Positions 20,026 to 31,173 are shown, counted from the stretch's first letter. The stretch: DNA of 64,000 bases from Candidatus Marinamargulisbacteria bacterium (GCA_023262965.1 JALQXX010000004.1:1-64000), one strand, 5' to 3'. Notes: generated by a model from the letters alone, not told the origin. Made by a program: numbers and translations.

Positions 20026-21117
20026 CTAACTTGAGAACAAAAACTCTTTATATTGATCGAGATTCATTTTTCGATTGGGATGCTTAAGCTTTCGAATCGC
20101 TTTTTCTTCAATCTGACGAATACGTTCCCGTGTAACATTATACACTTTACCGACTTCTTCCAATGTTCGAGGGCGACCATCATCAAAGCCAAATCGCAAT
20201 TTTAAAATCATTTGCTCCCGTTCAGTTAAAACCTTCATCAACTTAATCAACTCATCCCGTAATATGGATCGTGATGATAACATTTCCGGTGACTCCATAT
20301 TTTTATCTTCTAAAAAATCCCCCAACTGTGATGACTCTTCATCACCAATAGGCATCTCTAATGACAATGGGACCTGAGAATACTTTCGGATCGCCATAAT
20401 ATTTTCTAACGATATGTCGGATCGTTCAGATACTTCTTCTTCAGTGGGACGACGTCCCAACTCTTGCATAAGAACACGTGAAATTTTTTTGACTTTATAA
20501 ATGGTTTCAACCATGTGAACGGGAACTCGAATGGTCCGCGACTGATCCGCAATAGCACGGGTAATCCCTTGTTTAATCCACCACGTCGCATAGGTTGAAA
20601 ATTTAAATCCTTTGGTATAATCAAACTTTTCAGCAGCCCGAATCAATCCCGTATTTCCTTCTTGAATCAAATCCAAAAACAACAGACCCTGTCCGGTGTA
20701 TTTTTTGGCAATCGAAACCACCAATCGTAAATTTGCATTAATGAGCTTTTTTTTGGAGACGACACATCCTTCAGCAACACGTTTGGCCAAATCAATCTCT
20801 TCCTCTGCTTTTAATAATTTGATCATTCCAATTTCACGCAGATACATTTTAACGGAGTCATCAATGTCACCACGATCCATATCGTCCATATCGGAATTTG
20901 ATGAGCTACCCTTGGATTTGGATAATTTGCGTTTTGGAACAATCGTAATATCGCCCAAGGCCAATACTTCATCAATTTCATTAATATTATCCTCAGGATT
21001 TTCAACTGTCTTCAAAATATCATCGGCGGTAATAAATCCGTCTGTAACCAAACCTTGAACACTCGATGCCAGGCTCTCTTTTTTATTTTCAATAATATCA
21101 GATGATTGATATGCCAT
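20026..21117 (-). CDS. rpoD: Primary RNA polymerase sigma factor
   Basis: The housekeeping sigma-70 factor, recognising -10 and -35 promoter elements. From ATG 21117 it has 363 residues, so the N-terminal region 1.1 is short (about 75 acidic residues). Region 1.2/2 includes [27 protein letters not shown] and [17 protein letters not shown]. Region 4 includes [14 protein letters not shown] and the helix-turn-helix [19 protein letters not shown]. An ATG 18 bases upstream is rejected because it contains the likely Shine-Dalgarno GGAAAGAGG. Confidence 0.97.
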   Translation of the reverse strand: MAYQSSDIIENKKESLASSVQGLVTDGFITADDILKTVENPEDNINEIDEVLALGDITIVPKRKLSKSKGSSSNSDMDDMDRGDIDDSVKMYLREIGMIKLLKAEEEIDLAKRVAEGCVVSKKKLINANLRLVVSIAKKYTGQGLLFLDLIQEGNTGLIRAAEKFDYTKGFKFSTYATWWIKQGITRAIADQSRTIRVPVHMVETIYKVKKISRVLMQELGRRPTEEEVSERSDISLENIMAIRKYSQVPLSLEMPIGDEESSQLGDFLEDKNMESPEMLSSRSILRDELIKLMKVLTEREQMILKLRFGFDDGRPRTLEEVGKVYNVTRERIRQIEEKAIRKLKHPNRKMNLDQYKEFLFSS

Positions 21118-21165
21118 TTTTAAACCTCTTTCCATTACTTAGTTGCACATGTAATGCTATAAGAT

Positions 21166-21193
21166 ATCGTATCAAAATTGTTTCGTTTTTCAA
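21166..21193 (-). promoter_or_regulatory. Promoter of rpoD
   Basis: On the minus strand TTGAAA (21188-21193) is separated by 16 bases from TACGAT (21166-21171), which is preceded by TGA as an extended -10. The start codon lies 48 bases further on behind a Shine-Dalgarno sequence, so this gene has a normal leader. Confidence 0.65.
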
Positions 21194-21228
21194 GCATTTT
21201 TTTTTGCAATTCTAAACCAACTCATATG

Positions 21229-21237
21229 TGATACAAT
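21229..21237 (+). promoter_or_regulatory. Extended -10 promoter box of the mla operon
   Basis: TGATACAAT ends 9 bases before ATG 21247, with no Shine-Dalgarno sequence between. The overlapping ATG at 21242 is followed at once by a stop codon. Confidence 0.55.
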
Positions 21238-21246
21238 AACCATGTA

Positions 21247-22011
21247 ATGATATCGTATGTTGGACAGCACATATTTCACAAAGCTCACGCGTTTGGCGAG
21301 TTTATGTATTTTTCCTACGACATTTTCAAAGCGATTGTATGGGGCAAACTACGTTTTAAAAACATCGTTCACCAAATGGTTTGTTTGGGCATTGAATCGT
21401 TACCTGTTGTTAGTATTACCATCTTATTTAGTGGCATGGCATTTGGCATTCAGATTGTAAAAGAATTGTTGCGCTTTGGGGCCCCTGATTTAGTCGGGGG
21501 TGTTATGGCACTTGCGTTGTGGCGAGAACTATCCCCGTTACTAACCGGCATTGTTTTAGCCGGTCGCGTTGGGGCATTTATTACAGCAGAAATTGGTGCA
21601 ATGAAAGTAAATGAACAAATTGATGCGTTAATGGTAATGGGGCAAGATCCCATCGCATACTTGGCCGCACCACGATTAGTGGCGATCCTTTTTTTTGGGC
21701 CGTTATTGGTTGGATTTGCTGATATTATTGGTGTAATCGGTGGTTTATTAGTCGCTCTTTCTAGCAATGCGGTTAGCTATACCAGTTTTTTTACATCCGC
21801 AAATGTTATGCTGGGATCCTTCGATATTATATCAGGCCTTATAAAAGCAATTGTTTTTTCAATAATTATTGGATTAAATGCCACCTACCTTGGTTTTTGT
21901 GTCAAAGACGGATCCCACGATGTGGGTGCAAAAACAACCATAGGTGTTGTTAGAAACATTACCCTTATTTTCATACTAAACTATATTATTTCGGCGATCC
22001 TATTTGGCTAA
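21247..22011 (+). CDS. mlaE: MlaE-type lipid transport permease
   Basis: An inner-membrane permease of an MCE lipid transport system that moves phospholipids between the two membranes. The 254 residues carry about five helices and the family core: LTGIVLAGRVGAFITAEIGAMKVNEQIDAL and, later, GVIGGLLVALS. It begins the unit mlaE-mlaF-mlaD-pyrF. No mlaC or mlaB homologue follows, so the system is the reduced type found in many diderms. The annotated ATG 21247 follows an extended -10 box by 9 bases. Confidence 0.93.
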   Translation: MISYVGQHIFHKAHAFGEFMYFSYDIFKAIVWGKLRFKNIVHQMVCLGIESLPVVSITILFSGMAFGIQIVKELLRFGAPDLVGGVMALALWRELSPLLTGIVLAGRVGAFITAEIGAMKVNEQIDALMVMGQDPIAYLAAPRLVAILFFGPLLVGFADIIGVIGGLLVALSSNAVSYTSFFTSANVMLGSFDIISGLIKAIVFSIIIGLNATYLGFCVKDGSHDVGAKTTIGVVRNITLIFILNYIISAILFG

Positions 22012-22733
22012 TGATTGTTATCAGTAATCTATCCCAATCATTTGGTTCAAATCAGACTCTATTTAAAAACGTCAGTTTAACAGCAAATAACAACCAAACC
22101 GTGGCCTTAATTGGTCGATCCGGGTGTGGCAAAAGCACCATTCTGCGGTATATTTTGGGGTTACGAAAACCCAGTAGCGGCCGCATTACTGTAGGCGGCG
22201 TTGATGTTGGACTGTTGAGCAAATCCGAATTGTACGCGTTTCGTTTAAAAATTGGGATGCTGTTTCAATCATCTGCTTTATTTGATTCTTTAAATATTGA
22301 AGAAAACGTTGCTTTTCCGTTAATTGAGAATTATGGCATCACATTAGATCAAGCACGCAACAAGGTTAACGATGTGCTGGACATGGTTGAACTAAACGAC
22401 ATCAATACCAAAATGCTGTATCAATTGTCGGGTGGCCAGCAAAAACGGGTTGCACTAGCGCGTGCTATTATCACGGAACCGCGATACCTGCTTTTAGATG
22501 AACCCACATCTGGATTAGATCCAATCACCGCTCGAACAATTGAAAATCTGATTGTCACATTAACGACATCGCTAAAAACAACGTGTTTAATTGTATCACA
22601 CGATCGTAGCACCATACTGAGAACCGCCCACACGATTTATATGATCCACGATCATGGGTTGCTAGATCCCGTAACACCCGATACAATACACGAATCAGAG
22701 AATTATGTGGTTCATGAATTTTTAATGGCGTAA
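22011..22733 (+). CDS. mlaF: MlaF-type lipid transport ATPase
   Basis: The ABC ATPase that drives the Mla permease. It has 240 residues with Walker A GRSGCGKST (about 35-43), the Q loop at MLFQSSALFDSL, signature LSGGQQKR, Walker B YLLLDEPTSGLDP and the switch histidine in SHD. MQSSALFDSL-like text and the following NVAFPL are typical of MlaF rather than of importer ATPases. Its start overlaps the mlaE stop by one base. Confidence 0.95.
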   Translation: MIVISNLSQSFGSNQTLFKNVSLTANNNQTVALIGRSGCGKSTILRYILGLRKPSSGRITVGGVDVGLLSKSELYAFRLKIGMLFQSSALFDSLNIEENVAFPLIENYGITLDQARNKVNDVLDMVELNDINTKMLYQLSGGQQKRVALARAIITEPRYLLLDEPTSGLDPITARTIENLIVTLTTSLKTTCLIVSHDRSTILRTAHTIYMIHDHGLLDPVTPDTIHESENYVVHEFLMA

Positions 22734-22734
22734 A

Positions 22735-23946
22735 ATGACAAATCGAAATTATATATATGTTGGCTTTGTATCTATCGCTCTGTTTGCGTGTATTGCCGTC
22801 TTAATGCTGTGGAAATCCAATGTTGTTAATCATATGTCCAGTTACTCGTTGAAAGGGCATTTTCAAACAGTCAATGGGCTACTGCCCCAAGCCGTTGTTA
22901 AATATCGTGGGTATACTGTTGGGCGCGTTACCGCTATTGTACCCACTCCCACCCAAATTATTGTGCATTTTTATGTGCATTCTCAACACAGCATTCCCCA
23001 AGGATCCTCCCTTAAAATTGTTTTTGAGGGTCTTGTTGGTGAAAAATACATTGAAATTATTCCAAATACAGAATCCTCCGAATGGTTAGCCCCCGGTTCC
23101 GTTTTGATGGGCACATCATCGTCAGGGTTATCCGATTTTATTGATATTGGGACCAATAACCTACTGGAACTTCAAAAGATACTCACATCTATTGCTGTAG
23201 TATTCGGCGATGTATCGGTTGCAGAAGCGTTGAAAGATACGGTTCACACCATGCAAGAAACAACACAAACATTAAATAAAGTCATTAACAACATCTCAGT
23301 AGCCCTAGCATCTGACCAGTATCAATCCATTATAATGACATTAAATGAGGTCTTAGCAAAACTTAATACAGCAATTGATTCAGATGATATAACAAAAACA
23401 CTGTCTAATTTTAAAGATATTTCTGAAGATTTGAAAAAAATAACAGATGACGGTGCTCTAGAAAGCGCTGTGTTTTCAACGTTAAATGAAACAAAATCCA
23501 CATTCAAGCAGTCCAATACGTTTTTGTCCACTCTTCGTAATATTCGATTTCTAACAAATATGGAGCTTGGTTATCTACCGGATTCATACAACGCAATGTA
23601 CTTGATTAATATTAATTTTTATTTGAATACATCGTTTGTTGCATTTGGAATCAGTAATTATTTGGATAAAGATCAGCTATTGAATGCCACCATTTATTCA
23701 CATATTTACAAATCAATATGGATGAATTATGGGTTTATGCATCAAAATTTAAGTATGGGATTGTCCTATATCTCGCCTGACAACCGGTATTCCAGCCATT
23801 TGTTTTTATACGATTTAAATAATTTGGGGGTTGATTTTAAAATTTACTATCAGTTATTCAAATCATTTTATGTAACCGCGGGATTTTATGAGATCAATAA
23901 GCCATCTGAATCCGGATACCTTGGTTTATCGTTGGACTTTTTATGA
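22735..23946 (+). CDS. mlaD: MlaD-like MCE protein with barrel-like C-terminus
   Basis: The substrate-binding MCE protein of the lipid transporter, 403 residues. It has an N-terminal membrane anchor (about 6-27) and one MCE domain (about 38-120, including VKYRGYTVGRVTAI and GLVGEKYIEI). A predicted coiled-coil follows (about 140-255). The last 140 or so residues read as repeated amphipathic strands ending LSLDFL, like part of an outer-membrane barrel. If so, one chain might reach both membranes. E. coli MlaD has only 183 residues. The gene starts right after mlaF and overlaps pyrF by 4 bases. Confidence 0.88.
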   Translation: MTNRNYIYVGFVSIALFACIAVLMLWKSNVVNHMSSYSLKGHFQTVNGLLPQAVVKYRGYTVGRVTAIVPTPTQIIVHFYVHSQHSIPQGSSLKIVFEGLVGEKYIEIIPNTESSEWLAPGSVLMGTSSSGLSDFIDIGTNNLLELQKILTSIAVVFGDVSVAEALKDTVHTMQETTQTLNKVINNISVALASDQYQSIIMTLNEVLAKLNTAIDSDDITKTLSNFKDISEDLKKITDDGALESAVFSTLNETKSTFKQSNTFLSTLRNIRFLTNMELGYLPDSYNAMYLININFYLNTSFVAFGISNYLDKDQLLNATIYSHIYKSIWMNYGFMHQNLSMGLSYISPDNRYSSHLFLYDLNNLGVDFKIYYQLFKSFYVTAGFYEINKPSESGYLGLSLDFL

Positions 23947-24767
23947 TTCGATGGGTATTGGGTCTGGACCCAGCTTATGAGCGAATACCCACGTTATTCA
24001 AACAGTCTCATACTATCGACTTAGTTGGATGGGGAACAACCGTTATCGAAGCTGTTTGTGACACTGTATGTGCTGTGAAACTGCAATCAGCTTATTTTGA
24101 AGCCTATGGTCGCCACGGTATGGATGCAATGGCAACGTTAATTACCGTTTCACGAAAAAACAAGCTAAAAGTTATTATGGATGCTAAACGCGGTGATATT
24201 GGGGAAACCGCGAACGCCTATGCCGCCGCGTATCTTGCCGATACGGGCCCGTATTCACGGGATTTTGTATCCGACTACCTGACCGTTAACCCATTAATGG
24301 GGGATGATTGCTTAGACGCCTTTGTTTCTGCGGCCATCACCCATCAAAAAGGATTGTTTGTATTGCTTGAAACATCCAATCCGGGGTCTAAAATGATTTT
24401 GACTCAACAAACACATGATGGAAACTGTGTTGCTGATAAAATAGCGGATTATATTCAATCGGTGCATGATTCATTGAACCTAAATGGCGAACTGGGACCT
24501 ATTGGTGTGGTGGTTGGGGCAACCCATACAAATGGCCATTTATGGCGCCAAAAATTGCCCAATAGCGTATTTTTAATGCCTGGTATAGGCCCCCAAGGTG
24601 GCTCAATGGCATCTGTAAACGCCTGCTTACGTCCGGATGGTCACGGCGTATGGGCTCCGTTATCCCGTGGCCTAACAAACGCAGCGCTTGATGTCCCCAC
24701 CTCGGACGCATTTATTGCCATTGTTCGTGCAAATTTACAAGTCTACCAAACCACTCAACCTCGTTAA
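23943..24767 (+). CDS. pyrF: Orotidine 5'-phosphate decarboxylase, type 2
   Basis: Converts orotidine monophosphate to UMP, the last step of de novo pyrimidine synthesis. The 274 residues fit the longer type 2 family. The catalytic segment is MDAKRGDIGETA, and LGLDPAYERIP at the N-terminus holds the substrate-binding aspartate. The product-binding loop near the C-terminus is LMPGIGPQGGS. It is translationally coupled to the MCE gene (ATGA overlap), with no obvious functional link. It converges on fbp with a 4-base overlap. Confidence 0.95.
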   Translation: MIRWVLGLDPAYERIPTLFKQSHTIDLVGWGTTVIEAVCDTVCAVKLQSAYFEAYGRHGMDAMATLITVSRKNKLKVIMDAKRGDIGETANAYAAAYLADTGPYSRDFVSDYLTVNPLMGDDCLDAFVSAAITHQKGLFVLLETSNPGSKMILTQQTHDGNCVADKIADYIQSVHDSLNLNGELGPIGVVVGATHTNGHLWRQKLPNSVFLMPGIGPQGGSMASVNACLRPDGHGVWAPLSRGLTNAALDVPTSDAFIAIVRANLQVYQTTQPR

Positions 24768-25711
24768 TTGAATTGAGTATACGCATTAACCAGTGCCGCG
24801 GATCCTAAATACAGTGGCACTCGTTGGTGCAATTCGGTTGGCTCTATCGATAAAATACGGTTACACCCATCCGTTGCCAAACCACCCGCTTGCTCACAAA
24901 TAAACGCTAACGGATTGGCTTCATATAAAAGCCGTAACTTACCACGCGGGGATTGACGCGTTGCCGGATACATATAAATGCCACCCTTTAATAAATTTCT
25001 ATGGAAATCCGCGACAAGGGACCCAACATATCGTAGTGATAAGGATTCACGCAACGTTTGAATAAACCGTTGATTACGCGAATCGCACGCATTAAATAAC
25101 GCTTCGTTTACGGAATAATACATGGGCGAATCCGGTATGCGGATATTTTCATGAGACAGTATAAACTCACCAATACCTGGATCGTATGTAAACCCATACA
25201 CGCCGTTGCCGGCTGTATACACCATCACAACCGACGATCCATAAATAACGTAACCCGCAGCAATTTGTTGAACCCCTGTTTGTAAGCAGTGATCCAGCAA
25301 GGTATTTGCCTGTGGATTTTTTTTAAATATCGAAAAAATTGTCCCCACACTAACATTCACATCAATATTGGATGACCCGTCCAGTGGATCAAATAAAATA
25401 ACATAATCGCTTGTTTCGTAGGTATCGGTTTGCACCACAGCCGATTCTTCCTCCGACCCCATAAATGAAAAGCGTTGGTGATTGGATAAGGTATCTTTAA
25501 TAATTGTATTGGCCAATATATCCAAACGCTGGACCACCTCACCCGATTCATTAACATGGCCCGATACGCCGCACAAATTGGTGAGGCCAGCACGAATAAC
25601 CTGTTGTCGAATTAATTTTGCAGCTACATTAATATCGTATAAAATGTGCGATATATCATTGGATGTCAGTGCATGATCAATAATGTGTTTTTCAATTGTA
25701 ACAATACTCAT
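24764..25711 (-). CDS. fbp: Fructose-1,6-bisphosphatase, class 1
   Basis: Hydrolyses fructose 1,6-bisphosphate to fructose 6-phosphate in gluconeogenesis and the pentose cycle. The 315-residue product has GSEEES, LFDPLDGSSNID (metal and substrate site) and GGIYMYPATRQSPRGKLR. It fits tkt in this window as sugar-phosphate metabolism. I choose ATG 25711 (MSIVTIEKH). An in-frame ATG further up would add 23 non-family residues and lies across the likely -10 box TATGAT at 25719-25724, 7 bases from the start. Confidence 0.95.
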   Translation of the reverse strand: MSIVTIEKHIIDHALTSNDISHILYDINVAAKLIRQQVIRAGLTNLCGVSGHVNESGEVVQRLDILANTIIKDTLSNHQRFSFMGSEEESAVVQTDTYETSDYVILFDPLDGSSNIDVNVSVGTIFSIFKKNPQANTLLDHCLQTGVQQIAAGYVIYGSSVVMVYTAGNGVYGFTYDPGIGEFILSHENIRIPDSPMYYSVNEALFNACDSRNQRFIQTLRESLSLRYVGSLVADFHRNLLKGGIYMYPATRQSPRGKLRLLYEANPLAFICEQAGGLATDGCNRILSIEPTELHQRVPLYLGSAALVNAYTQFN

Positions 25712-25718
25712 AGTATTT

Positions 25719-25724
25719 ATCATA
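25719..25724 (-). promoter_or_regulatory. Likely -10 box of fbp
   Basis: TATGAT on the minus strand ends 7 bases before the ATG at 25711, with no Shine-Dalgarno sequence between. It lacks the TG extension seen at other genes. Confidence 0.45.
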
Positions 25725-25821
25725 CAATCGATATCAAAATTAATACATCCATAACAACATAAATGTTTAAACAAATCCATCGATGGGTATATCTATGTTA
25801 CATTACAACGAAGGAGCCCCC

Positions 25822-25947
25822 ATGTCACAAAAACCCGATAACGCCATTGTATTCCCGGATAGCAAAACCCCTATCATCTTAAACAAGGACATTCGCATTA
25901 TTAACCTCACTACAAAAAAAGTTCAAATCAATTATAGTTTAAATTAG
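25822..25947 (+). CDS. Small ORF, 41 residues, unknown
   Basis: Starts at ATG 25822, six bases after the good Shine-Dalgarno AAGGAG, and encodes 41 residues ending in TAG at 25947. The product contains KPDNAIVFPDSKTPI and a strand-like C-terminus. It has no signal peptide, membrane helix or known motif. It lies between divergent fbp and the convergent membrane-protein gene, whose stop it overlaps by 20 bases. The evidence is the ribosome-binding site and an otherwise empty gap. Conservation is untested. Confidence 0.45.
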   Translation: MSQKPDNAIVFPDSKTPIILNKDIRIINLTTKKVQINYSLN

Positions 25948-26677
25948 AAATAACCCGTACATAGCGGAACGCCCACCAAGAAAAAACAGAAGAAAACATT
26001 GCGAAAATGCCTCCCACTACATAAAAAATAGTCTTAATGTAGATTGGTGACAGCCATAGGACACATAAAAAACCCACTATTCCTAAAACAATACAAACAA
26101 TAGCAAGATTGAAAAACACCCATAACGTTACCCCTGGATTTCGATACACAAGGTGCACGGCCTGTTTCAAACACACAACAGGCGATACCCCCCACTGGTG
26201 TACGGCCGCATGAATAATTATCGGGTACACATAAAGCGTCATAAACGCGCACAACAAAAGCCCCACACGCAACCCAAACCTCACGAACAACAAAAAAAGA
26301 GATGCCCACATATTATCGAATTGCAAATCATGAACTGACATTATATTCACCAAATCCTCCATCAGGCATGAAATGCCTACCATGCCCGCCATCACCCACC
26401 CAAATCGACGGTAAACCTGTTGAAATATCGCCATTGTCATAGGGATGCGACTTGCCCGCGTTATTGCCATAACCAACACCCATGGATTAATCACCATGAG
26501 CCCAATCGTCCAGTTGAGCCGCTGAACAAAAAAAGGAAACGTTTCAAATTCAACGATATTATTTGCGATAGCTATACTCAACCCATGTAAACTATGCGGA
26601 ACAACGATAACATAATCCTGGCGAATGGTACGATACGTTTTTCGCATTAAACGCCAAAAAAGACTATTCATTGTCAT
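25928..26677 (-). CDS. Hypothetical polytopic membrane protein
   Basis: The 249-residue product has about five hydrophobic segments, roughly at residues 55-75, 95-115, 130-155, 180-205 and 215-238, and a basic N-terminus (RLMRKTYRTIRQDY). I do not recognise a family. It overlaps the end of aroE by 14 bases and is likely co-transcribed with it. A second in-frame ATG six bases downstream (26671) is an alternative start. Confidence 0.65.
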   Translation of the reverse strand: MTMNSLFWRLMRKTYRTIRQDYVIVVPHSLHGLSIAIANNIVEFETFPFFVQRLNWTIGLMVINPWVLVMAITRASRIPMTMAIFQQVYRRFGWVMAGMVGISCLMEDLVNIMSVHDLQFDNMWASLFLLFVRFGLRVGLLLCAFMTLYVYPIIIHAAVHQWGVSPVVCLKQAVHLVYRNPGVTLWVFFNLAIVCIVLGIVGFLCVLWLSPIYIKTIFYVVGGIFAMFSSVFSWWAFRYVRVISNLNYN

Positions 26678-27530
26678 CCCCCTCCGTTATCACCCGCATC
26701 ACACCCGCAACATCCGCATCATCTGAATGACCATCAAAAAACAATCGAAATGCCAATACCCCTTGACTGGCCAACATGCCCAGCCCATTTAAAACATGCG
26801 CGCCATTTTTTCGGGCAATCGCCATCATAGCCGTCTCTGCAGGCGTGTAAATTAAATCATAATAGGTTTGCCCCGATACAATCGCATCGCTATGTGGAAA
26901 AACCGAATCCGTAGGCTTCATTCCAACCGATGTTGCATTAATAATCAAATCATGGGCCTGTATTTTTTTAGGTGTTAATGCATCAAATGTATCCAACTCA
27001 ATGGCTGTATGCAACGCGTATGGCCGCAATCGATCCAACAATGCCTGTGTTTGTGTGTGGTTTCGCGCAACAATTGTTACATAAGGAATTGCCATTTTTA
27101 TACACTGGTATATAACCGCCTTTGCGGCACCACCATTCCCATAAATCAGCACCGATGCGTATTTTTGGTCCGCTATTGGGGAATAAAAACCACTAGCATC
27201 CGTGTTGTACCCCCATAATTGGCCATTATTAACCACTATCGTATTACACGCCCCCATAATCGTTACATCATCATCACAATAATCCAAATAGGGTAAAACA
27301 GCGGTCTTATACGGCAAGGTAATATTGATGCCCCGCCATGGTGGTTTGCGCAAATCCGCCATGAATGTCGCCAAATGCACCGTATCCTCAATATGGATCG
27401 CTGTATACTCAGCATTCACCTGATGACGATGTATCAAATACCCATGCAGAAGGGGCGATTTGGAATGCTGAATTGGATTTCCAATAACCGCTAGTTGATG
27501 ATTGTAAAACTTAGGGCTTGTCAAATTCAT
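26664..27530 (-). CDS. aroE: Shikimate dehydrogenase
   Basis: An NADPH-dependent reductase of 3-dehydroshikimate in aromatic amino-acid synthesis. The 288 residues hold the shikimate-binding PIQHSKSPLLH and NITLPYKTAV, with the catalytic lysine in the latter. They also hold GACNTIV, the nucleotide loop GNGGAAKAV (usually GAGGAARA), and NATSVGM. It diverges from thiC across 39 bases and is followed by a membrane protein in an overlapping frame. DAHP synthase and shikimate kinase genes are elsewhere in the window. Confidence 0.95.
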   Translation of the reverse strand: MNLTSPKFYNHQLAVIGNPIQHSKSPLLHGYLIHRHQVNAEYTAIHIEDTVHLATFMADLRKPPWRGINITLPYKTAVLPYLDYCDDDVTIMGACNTIVVNNGQLWGYNTDASGFYSPIADQKYASVLIYGNGGAAKAVIYQCIKMAIPYVTIVARNHTQTQALLDRLRPYALHTAIELDTFDALTPKKIQAHDLIINATSVGMKPTDSVFPHSDAIVSGQTYYDLIYTPAETAMMAIARKNGAHVLNGLGMLASQGVLAFRLFFDGHSDDADVAGVMRVITEGDDNE

Positions 27531-27548
27531 ATATGAATACCATTATTA

Positions 27549-29258
<1,710 letters not shown>

Positions 29259-29270
29259 TTCACAACAGTC

Positions 29271-29326
29271 GCGCCTTCCCTATTAGACATCCATTGCGAT
29301 GGATCGTTTATACCCTGGGAAGGCGC
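29271..29326. terminator. Nested inverted repeat between convergent genes
   Basis: GCGCCTTCCC (29271-29280) is exactly complementary to GGGAAGGCGC (29317-29326). Inside lies a second perfect hairpin, ATCCAT-TGCG-ATGGAT (29289-29304). It fills the gap between the ends of thiC and the convergent unknown gene. A bidirectional transcription end is the simplest reading, but no T tract follows, so another structured-RNA or DNA role is possible. Confidence 0.6.
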
Positions 29327-29328
29327 AT

Positions 29329-31164
29329 TTATGCGCACGAATTAAATACTGAGGCAAAAATGTCGGATCGCGATTTAAGAAAAACATCCAACGATTCCCC
29401 TATTTTTTTAAAATCATCCACCATTGCTTTTCGTGCCGAAGTTGACATCGGATACGTGTCATAAAACAATTGAATGTAGTACCGAATTCCGGCTCGAAGA
29501 TTGTTGGCAAATCGCAACAATCGCCGGATATCAATAGCCGATGCCTCTGAGGGCGTGGCTAACACATCTTTTTTTAAATATTGGACATACATACGCAATT
29601 CTGAAATAAAAAAATGCGGTCGCTGGATCCCCATCAATACATTCACGCGACCATAAATATGATCAACCATCTCTTTTAATGTCATTATTTTATTAAAGTA
29701 CGCAATATTAGGTCCGGGACAAACTGCCGATACCTGGGGGCGGTTCGATTCAATACCATAACTGAGTAATGCCGGTGCCGCTAAATCTTCACATAGACAG
29801 GCTTTATCAATAATCTTTTTAAAGAGGGTGTCATATGCAGACGATAATAAATTCATTTTTTTTAATTGCATGATCTTGCGTTTTTGGTAAAAAATAGAGG
29901 CCTTGCACACCGGCTTTTTTGAAAATTCGGTGTCCGAAACCAGATAACCCTTTGGACAAGGGCTTCCTGGCTTATCTTCGGCCACACGCGTCATCTTTTG
30001 AACCTCACTTTGAGTGTTTTTTATTGTGTTAAATGGTACACCCAAAGGCGAAATTTCACTCAAATAACAATCCGATTCTGTAGCATGTTGCAACAATGTT
30101 CGTGTTGCAACATCCACGGTAGTCACCTGTGGAACGAGTAAAAAGGGTGTGGCCCATCCTGTACTATGAACACCATAATAATCCATTAAAAACTGATGTT
30201 CAGCATGCGTTCCAAGACCGCCTTGATACGTTAAACGCGCATCAACCGTATCCGGAATCAGCGGTTTATTATTCGCTTCCAAAAAGTGATTGCACGTTTT
30301 GCGACATTCCATCACCAAGTCCGGCAATTTATACTTGAACTCATCTAAAATAGGCCCACACAACAAGCCCTCGGTTGCAAAGGCATGCCCCCCACAGTTT
30401 AATCCAGATTCAACCCGATACTCCGATATAAACACACCTTTTTTGGCTAAAAACCGGCCCTGGATCTGACTGGATCTAAAATCCGATACTTTAAGAATAA
30501 TTTGTTTTTTGGGGGCCCCATTTACAAAGAAAAAATCATCAATTTGAGCACATTGAGCAAATAAACGACGGTTAAACCCAGCTGAAAAAACCACACTTGC
30601 TTCAAGCCGTGATTCCGCAAATCCTCGCAATGCCGACACCGCATCCGAAAAAATATCGGGCAACACGTTGTTATCAGCATCATAGTTGTTTCGATCCAGT
30701 TTGGTCATAATATTCACATCAATAGGCCCCGGCTGAATGAACGCCCGACACTGCTGCTCCAACTGTGCTCGCTCATCCCCTAAAGACACACACATATGGT
30801 TAAATACAATCTTCATCGGGTGATTATCTGGAAGGAGTTTAAAAAACAATGTATTATCGGAATCATCCAAAAAAGGTGTTGTTTTCATAGACGCAATTTG
30901 ACGATCAATTAAATCTTGCAATAAATTCAAATAGGCTGTGATCCGTTGTTGCCGATACGCATACCCACTATCTGGAGTAATGGCCTCAAACGGAATGCTG
31001 TATTTGTTAGAATAATACGCCCGCATGGTTTCACATAAAACATCATCACCAATGGATACTACCGAAGCAATACCAAACCGTGCAACCTTATATGGCGTAT
31101 CAATTGTAAAAGCCGTCCCCATAACCGGTATATGAAAATGATGCACATAATTTTTAACACTCAT
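29329..31164 (-). CDS. Large conserved-looking protein, possible flavin TIM-barrel oxidoreductase
   Basis: The 611-residue product matches no family I can name with confidence. The N-terminal PVMGTAFTIDTPYKVARFGI and later GLNCGGHAFATEG and GGLGTHAEHQFL recall nitronate-monooxygenase or glutamate-synthase FMN barrels. I infer a flavin-dependent oxidoreductase half (about 1-350). The C-terminal 250 residues are helical and include several cysteines (GSPCPKGYLV, KACLCEDL, AVCPGP) that could bind a metal or cluster. No signal peptide is visible. A -10-like TATATT lies 9 bases before the ATG. Confidence 0.6.
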   Translation of the reverse strand: MSVKNYVHHFHIPVMGTAFTIDTPYKVARFGIASVVSIGDDVLCETMRAYYSNKYSIPFEAITPDSGYAYRQQRITAYLNLLQDLIDRQIASMKTTPFLDDSDNTLFFKLLPDNHPMKIVFNHMCVSLGDERAQLEQQCRAFIQPGPIDVNIMTKLDRNNYDADNNVLPDIFSDAVSALRGFAESRLEASVVFSAGFNRRLFAQCAQIDDFFFVNGAPKKQIILKVSDFRSSQIQGRFLAKKGVFISEYRVESGLNCGGHAFATEGLLCGPILDEFKYKLPDLVMECRKTCNHFLEANNKPLIPDTVDARLTYQGGLGTHAEHQFLMDYYGVHSTGWATPFLLVPQVTTVDVATRTLLQHATESDCYLSEISPLGVPFNTIKNTQSEVQKMTRVAEDKPGSPCPKGYLVSDTEFSKKPVCKASIFYQKRKIMQLKKMNLLSSAYDTLFKKIIDKACLCEDLAAPALLSYGIESNRPQVSAVCPGPNIAYFNKIMTLKEMVDHIYGRVNVLMGIQRPHFFISELRMYVQYLKKDVLATPSEASAIDIRRLLRFANNLRAGIRYYIQLFYDTYPMSTSARKAMVDDFKKIGESLDVFLKSRSDIFASVFNSCA

Positions 31165-31173
31165 AACGCTATA

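Noticed and set aside
25712-25780. Longer N-terminus of fbp
   Set aside because: It crosses the likely -10 box and adds residues absent from the family.
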